Assembly: GCA_013396915.1 (NCBI GenBank)
Contig: VWZL01000009.1
Span: forward strand, 217,150-281,149
Reading direction: 5' to 3'
DNA length: 64,000 nucleotides
Origin: Stercorarius parasiticus
Lineage: Eukaryota > Chordata > Aves > Charadriiformes > Stercorariidae
The notes beneath the pieces are model-generated. The model saw only the letters and a list, made by a program, of their open reading frames with translations. It was not told the origin of the DNA and made no database searches. Of this stretch, positions 59,440 through 64,000 are shown one piece after another. How positions within the stretch are numbered: position 1 is the stretch's first letter; the number at the start of each line of letters is the position of its first letter. The translations under genes and the position numbers were made by a program.

Positions 59440-59660
59440 CTGAAAGCCAAACCCTCACGCAACACCGTAATTAAGATGACCGCAGAATGTATTTTCTCCC
59501 GTGGCCTGCTGATTTAGGCCTTCTGGATTATGAGAGAGGAGAGTCTATGAAGCTGTCTGATGTACGTTCATACACATCTCTGTCAGGCTGCCTCGCTCTC
59601 CGTTGGCAAAGATGTCTACTGATTGTACGTCAGGCGTATTTCGGACGCTGCTAATTCATG
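59440..59660. other. possible conserved non-coding element
   Basis: Non-repetitive stretch with a GTAATTAAGATGACC homeodomain-type word at its start and no open frame of note until the minus-strand frame that begins near 59616. A nearby dyad, TAATG and CATTA about 7 bases apart, is seen at about 59130-59147. Confidence 0.22.
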
Positions 59661-61125
59661 GCTGTTGTTGCCAGCGTTACTGCTGGTTGAAGCCCTAGCC
59701 ATTGACCCCCCATCCACACAGAGCACGGGAGGAGAGATCGCTGTCGCTGGTCCGCGAGGGTAACAAGTGCTGATTTCTGGCGCTGATAAACAGGGACCAA
59801 GGTGAAATGCCAAGATGTGTTTCCGCATCTGTCTGGCATTGGAGTGAGGAGCTGGTGCCTCTGTGCAGGAACACCAACTCTTACCAGCACACACGCAGCA
59901 TGTGTCTGTAGTAACTGTTTGCCAAGGGGTCTGTAACTTAGGAAGGCTTTTGTCGCGGATTGTCCTGACGGCTAGCAGTGCTCTCCTTACTGCCTCCTAG
60001 CAAGGCATTTGCTAACCATTCCCTTGGGTGTACCGGTGTCACCCGTGCCGGCTTCTGTTAATTTTCAGGAGCTGCTTCTGATGTCATGCGTCTTGCTGAA
60101 AATCAGGAATAGGTTCTTTGAAGTCAGCAGCGTAAAGCTCATGGAAATACGATCAGAAGCTGGTCCTCGGATTGTTTTATGACAGCGTGGGGTCTGTCGC
60201 GGGCTCCTTTTCGGGACGACCAAGCAGTTGGCCCGTCACAAGCGGTGCTGGCAGCCTCTAGGACGTGGGCACCGCACAGAGACCGTGCTCGAGTCCTGCA
60301 GCACTTGCATTCGTTTCCTTCCGCGTGGACTGGGGTATGCGCGGTGAAGCCTGCGTTCTCTGAAATAGTTTTTCCTCACTGGAAATCACTGCTGCAGACG
60401 TGCTTAGCGGAGATGCTCATGTTCTCCAGAAGCTAGGAGAAACGTCACGTGGGGACACCGTCAAACGGCATCTATTCTCTTCCCTGTAAGTTCTTCCTAC
60501 GTGCGCACTGCCAGCTACTACCGGAAAAAGGATTTGGGCTGGGTCTTTTTCTGCTCTGAATGCTGAAGAAGGATAGGGTATATATGGGCTGCAGAGCTAC
60601 CCCCGTGGGATTTGCTTCTGTCGCTGCAACGCCGTCTAGATCACTTGACTTGTAAGCACCTCTGCGCTGCCCATCTTTCCTCTTCGGGGCTCTCCCAGAA
60701 ACACAGGGGAATTGGGTACACGGTGCTGGATTTTGTTCTGCTTTTGAGTTTCCACCTTTCCCTTTTTCCCTTTTACTTTGATCAGTATAATTCGTATAAT
60801 GAGTTTGGGTTTTGGTGATGCTTTATTATACGTGTGCCCAGAGATCTTGGTATTAAGTGCGTTTTATAAATTAATAAATAAATATGCTCATTTGTTGTAG
60901 AATTTCTATTGTTGATTTGGGAACAGTAAGCTCTTGCAAATCTCAGCTTTCACCTTGCCAATCACTGTATTCCTGTAAGTGCGCTGCAGTTATTTGGAAC
61001 CTTTTCTGGGTTGGTGTTGGCATCCTTTTGCTAGATTACATTTATGCATTAGTACCATCTGTGCCTGCTGTACCTTCTGTGAGTTAGCCCTGGCCAAATG
61101 ACTGGCATTTATCTGGAAGTGCACT

Positions 61126-61164
61126 AAAAAAAAAAAGAAAGAGAAAGAAAAAGAAAGGGGGGGG
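61126..61164 (+). repeat. 39-base homopurine tract
   Basis: An unbroken run of A and G, A-rich (GAAA repeats) at the start and ending in eight G. Long homopurine tracts can adopt triplex structures and are length-unstable. GC- and CpG-rich sequence begins just after it. Confidence 0.85.
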
Positions 61165-61189
61165 CGAGGAGGCAGAGAGACAGTAGGGA

Positions 61190-61338
61190 CAGCGCCCGGA
61201 GCTCTATGCGCGCTGCTGGCACTAACGGGTCTCGGGGAGGAAGAGGCACTGGTGAGCGCGCCCGCCTGCACCCGCGTCCCTCATTGCAACTGCTGAGGAA
61301 AGCCGCCGTGTCCTTTCTGAGCCTTTCTCTCTACCTAG
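61190..61338 (+). promoter_or_regulatory. GC-rich patch with donor- and acceptor-like sites
   Basis: GC-rich, with a donor-like CACTG followed by GTGAGC at 61252 and, about 85 bases on, a pyrimidine tract with CTACCTAG ending at 61338. If the patch holds a first exon, the donor at 61252 and acceptor at 61338 would bound an intron too short to be usual. Splice signals without support. Confidence 0.15.
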
Positions 61339-61789
61339 GAGCTGCTTCGTCCTGTCGTGGCGTTCCAATAAACTCTCCCTACCCTTGCGCGCTAAAGCAA
61401 AGACAACCTGGCAGGGCTTCTGCTGCGGTCCGAGGGACAGTTGTGGACTGGTGGTGGTCTTTTTCCATCGCGTCTTGTTTCGGTTTGGTCAGAGAGAGTT
61501 TGGACCAAGCGATGCCTTTCATCTGTCAGCTGGTGTTGAAGGTTATTTACGGTATTGATTGCATGTAGGAACGTAGATGTCACCCTGCTGGCCTTATCAT
61601 TTTGCTTTCTATTCAGAGTCATCTGTTGGTCAAAAAAGCTTAGGTGTGAAATCAGACTCTTATGGTTTCTTTCCCGTAAATAAAGGGCGAGGTGAGCATT
61701 TCCTGCTGTTTCTGGTTTTTAAATGTCTGTCGTCGTCTTTGTTATGACAAAAGAAAAGTGCTCCCTGGTGAAAGTCAGAGAGTGCTGAT

Positions 61790-62410
61790 CACCAGCAGCG
61801 CGGTAACCACCTCGGAGGGTTCCTGAGGAACGGGAGCATTCTGCACGGGCCGAAGGTTTTCTCCTCCCCGCCTCAGAGCAGCCAGCGCTACCCCGCTGCC
61901 GAGCTGCCACAGCCGGTCACGGACCAGAGCTGGTCTCCCTCTCCCGGCCTGTCGGGGCTGAGGGACCCCCCGAGAGAAGGGGCTCTGCGCCCTCACCTCT
62001 GTCTGTGGGACAAGGGAAGGCTGAACTCCTAACACAGGGAAGGGAATTCCTGGCAAAGCCGATGAAAGTATCACGGTCCGGGTCTGTCCGCGCCTGTCTC
62101 TGGACACAGGGTGACGGGCAGCCTCCAGAGCACCCCGCCGATCCCTGGGGTCTCTTCTTCCCCACCACAGCCACGTCTGCCCTCGTCCAGAGGAATGGCG
62201 TCCGGGCACTGAACAGACCGCGTCCTCTCGCCCGCCACGGGGACACCGGCCCTGCCTGCAAGAGGGGAGGGAGGTCCAGGCTGTGCTCGTGGAGCCCTTC
62301 CCGGGGGAGCAGGGCCCGCGGCTGGCGCAGCAGGTACAAAAGCAGCAGCGGCTGCTCCTGCTCGGTCACGTGAAGGGCCGTTTGTCAGACGCGCTCTCAG
62401 GGGCGTGCTG
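61790..62410. promoter_or_regulatory. possible CpG island (about 620 bp)
   Basis: By hand count about 43 CpG over 61801-62400, roughly 7%, at about 62% GC; the observed/expected ratio is near 0.75. It therefore satisfies the common length, GC and ratio criteria. No TATA box, no initiator and no coding first exon is seen. Overlapping frames of 120-150 codons on both strands are a composition effect. An upstream or orphan promoter is possible; a plain GC-rich local sequence is the alternative. Confidence 0.45.
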
Positions 62411-63074
62411 AGCCGGTCTGTGCCCCGGAAATACTCGTTGGCCTTCTCTTCTTTACACTTTGTGCCGTCTTGAACGCTCTTACCTCAGATTTATACCAGG
62501 ACATACGAGAAGAACTAGAGCTAGCTTTATAAATATTTATATAGAATAAATACTTTTTTTTTGTTTTGTTCTGAATGACCACTTTCACAGCGTGGAATCT
62601 TTTCTACTAAGAATATGATATTTGGAATTCAAGATTTGCTTTTTCTTTCTTTCCATATGTTCTGTGTTAAACATATGCTATACTTTATATTTAAAAACTA
62701 GCAGCAGACTGAAAAAAATAGCCCACACCACAAAAATATGTTTGCTTCATTATCAAGGGCTTCTGGTTTTTTGTATTTTTTTTTTAACGCGTGGTGGGGG
62801 AAACACCCTTGAGGACAATGTCAGACCGTGAAACTAACTTTTAAGAGCTGTGGAGAGAGCGAGCATCCGGTTCTTGGTTTGCAGCGTATCTAAGGCTTGT
62901 CAGAGCTTAGGGCTCTACATTGCAGTAGAGGTGGTGATGGAGTTGGCGCTGTTGTAATTAAGGAAGGAAGCCCCTCCACTTATTTAGGCACTGGCCTTTG
63001 CATGCTTGGATAATACTTGAACTGGCCTCTGCTGAAGAACTGCGCTGACACAAGTGAAGAATGGCCAGCCTGGG

Positions 63075-63240
63075 ACACCTCCGTCGGTTCCCAGCTTCGG
63101 ACCCAAGAGAGCGTCTCCCCTCCCTCCCCGTGCGGGCTGGCGCGCCGTTTCCCCGCGGCGAGCTCCCTGCGGCGCAGAGCTGGGCACGGCTGCACGCGCG
63201 GTCTGCCTGCCGTCGCCAGAGCTTGCTGCCCAAGCAAGCT
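63075..63240. promoter_or_regulatory. short CpG-dense patch
   Basis: CpG is very dense (for example 63148-63178, GCGCGCCG and CGCGGCGAG) over about 160 bases, next to AT-rich DNA on both sides. Too short for an island. Confidence 0.35.
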
Positions 63241-63299
63241 TCCAGTTTTTTTAGTTGGTGAGAAGAAAATTAACACTCACCGCAAAAAGATCCTTGTTT

Positions 63300-64000
63300 A
63301 AGACTAGGGAAGCGGTACAGTACGTTTAAATCGAGGCAAGATTTTAAAATCCTGTGATAGATCTAATTGGTGAATTCAGGAAAGGAAATGGGGTTTGTCA
63401 TTTGTCATATAAAAATGAAGTTACGTGGCTGTTGCTATGGTGACGCCTTGTTTATTATACAGCAGAGTAACCTGTGAAAATGTGCTGCCTGAGAGCGCTT
63501 CAAAGTACCTACTTTTTTCCCCGCATTGTTTTAGGTCTTTTTCATGAATGTTTAATTTTCTGTTTGGGAGGGGAGGAGGAAGTGCCCAGTCATCCTCTAG
63601 CTAGGTATGAATATTTTAAACTTTAGGAAATCGCTGGTAATTTAGAACTTGTCTCTGAAATTACCTGGTAAATGACCACAGCAACATTTAGAAGTAAAAA
63701 GCAATGAGGTGTGCACAATTACCTTCTAAAGCTGGAGACACACACATACTTAAGCATGAATTTAATTATAAAACGGGTAGATTGCTGCCTTTTTTAAATC
63801 CTACCTGATGAAGATGACAGCTATTTCTGGTTGAAACCATAGCAGAACAAAAGCCTACACTGTTAAATTATAAACTTATAAATAAAAGTTCTCTTGCAAA
63901 AATACAATATAGGTTTAATTATTGTAATTAGTTGCATATTTCAAACTATATTTTCAAGCAAGTGTAGTTAAATTAGTAAAGACAGCTTTGTGAACCGCCT
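63300..64000. other. AT-rich, stop-dense block, cut by the window end
   Basis: About 700 bases with no frame above 60 codons, AT-rich especially from 63840. It contains an RFX-type X-box (63431-63444), TTTAATTATTGTAATTAG (about 63913-63930) and TTAAATTAG homeodomain-type words. No repeat is recognised. It may be an enhancer block that continues past the window. Confidence 0.33.
63431..63444 (+). promoter_or_regulatory. RFX-type X-box
   Basis: GTTGCTATGGTGAC closely resembles the X-box palindrome GTTRCCATGGYAAC bound by RFX factors, with the central AT and both half-sites present. Half-sites differ from the palindrome at two positions, as many real sites do. Confidence 0.4.

Noticed and set aside
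1..64000. CRISPR arrays, bacterial operons, phage or a viral insertion
   Set aside because: None of the signatures (spaced repeats, Shine-Dalgarno-led gene runs, viral proteins) is present.

Overview
The window reads as a stretch of vertebrate nuclear DNA, most probably from a bird. The best evidence is two minus-strand CR1 LINE copies (about 3106-3830 and 21275-21533) and a third, older CR1-type 3' tail on the plus strand (about 35370-35627). They carry the CR1 3' untranslated signature and, in the first copy, the C-terminal end of the CR1 reverse transcriptase. CR1 also occurs in crocodilians and turtles, but interspersed repeats that can be recognised by eye cover only about 2% of 64 kb, which fits a compact avian genome better. 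There are no bacterial features (operons, ribosome binding sites, CRISPR, insertion sequences).

I recognise no complete protein-coding gene, rRNA or tRNA. Long open frames exist, up to about 250 codons, but the longest lie in GC-rich patches, usually lack an ATG, and resemble no family I know. The window is best read as intergenic DNA, or the inside of a very large intron. A few short segments are flanked by good splice signals and are listed as low-confidence candidate exons: 6084-6225, 16251-16410, 20185-20262, 24558-24702, 39929-39955, 42333-42357 and 51057-51230. The most protein-like is 51057-51230.

Layout: 1-9000 holds ordinary sequence, one CR1, a simple repeat, a possible exon and an AT-rich block next to a small CpG-rich patch. 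9000-28000 is mostly featureless GC-balanced DNA with CpG-rich patches, the second CR1 and small repeats. 28000-47800 alternates AT-rich blocks dense in homeodomain-, SOX- and POU-like words with CpG-dense patches; the most striking pair is 45885-46215 (CpG-dense) beside 46240-47110 (AT-rich). 47800-64000 has further CpG patches, a large stop-rich AT block (51800-52560), a possible CpG island at 61790-62410, and a terminal AT-rich block with an RFX-type X-box.

Alternating AT-rich motif-dense blocks, CpG-rich patches and few transposons are typical of a regulatory gene desert around a developmental gene. That is inference: conservation cannot be measured from one sequence, and I do not name a locus. 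The most unusual bulk property is that CpG is only mildly depleted even outside CpG-rich patches.
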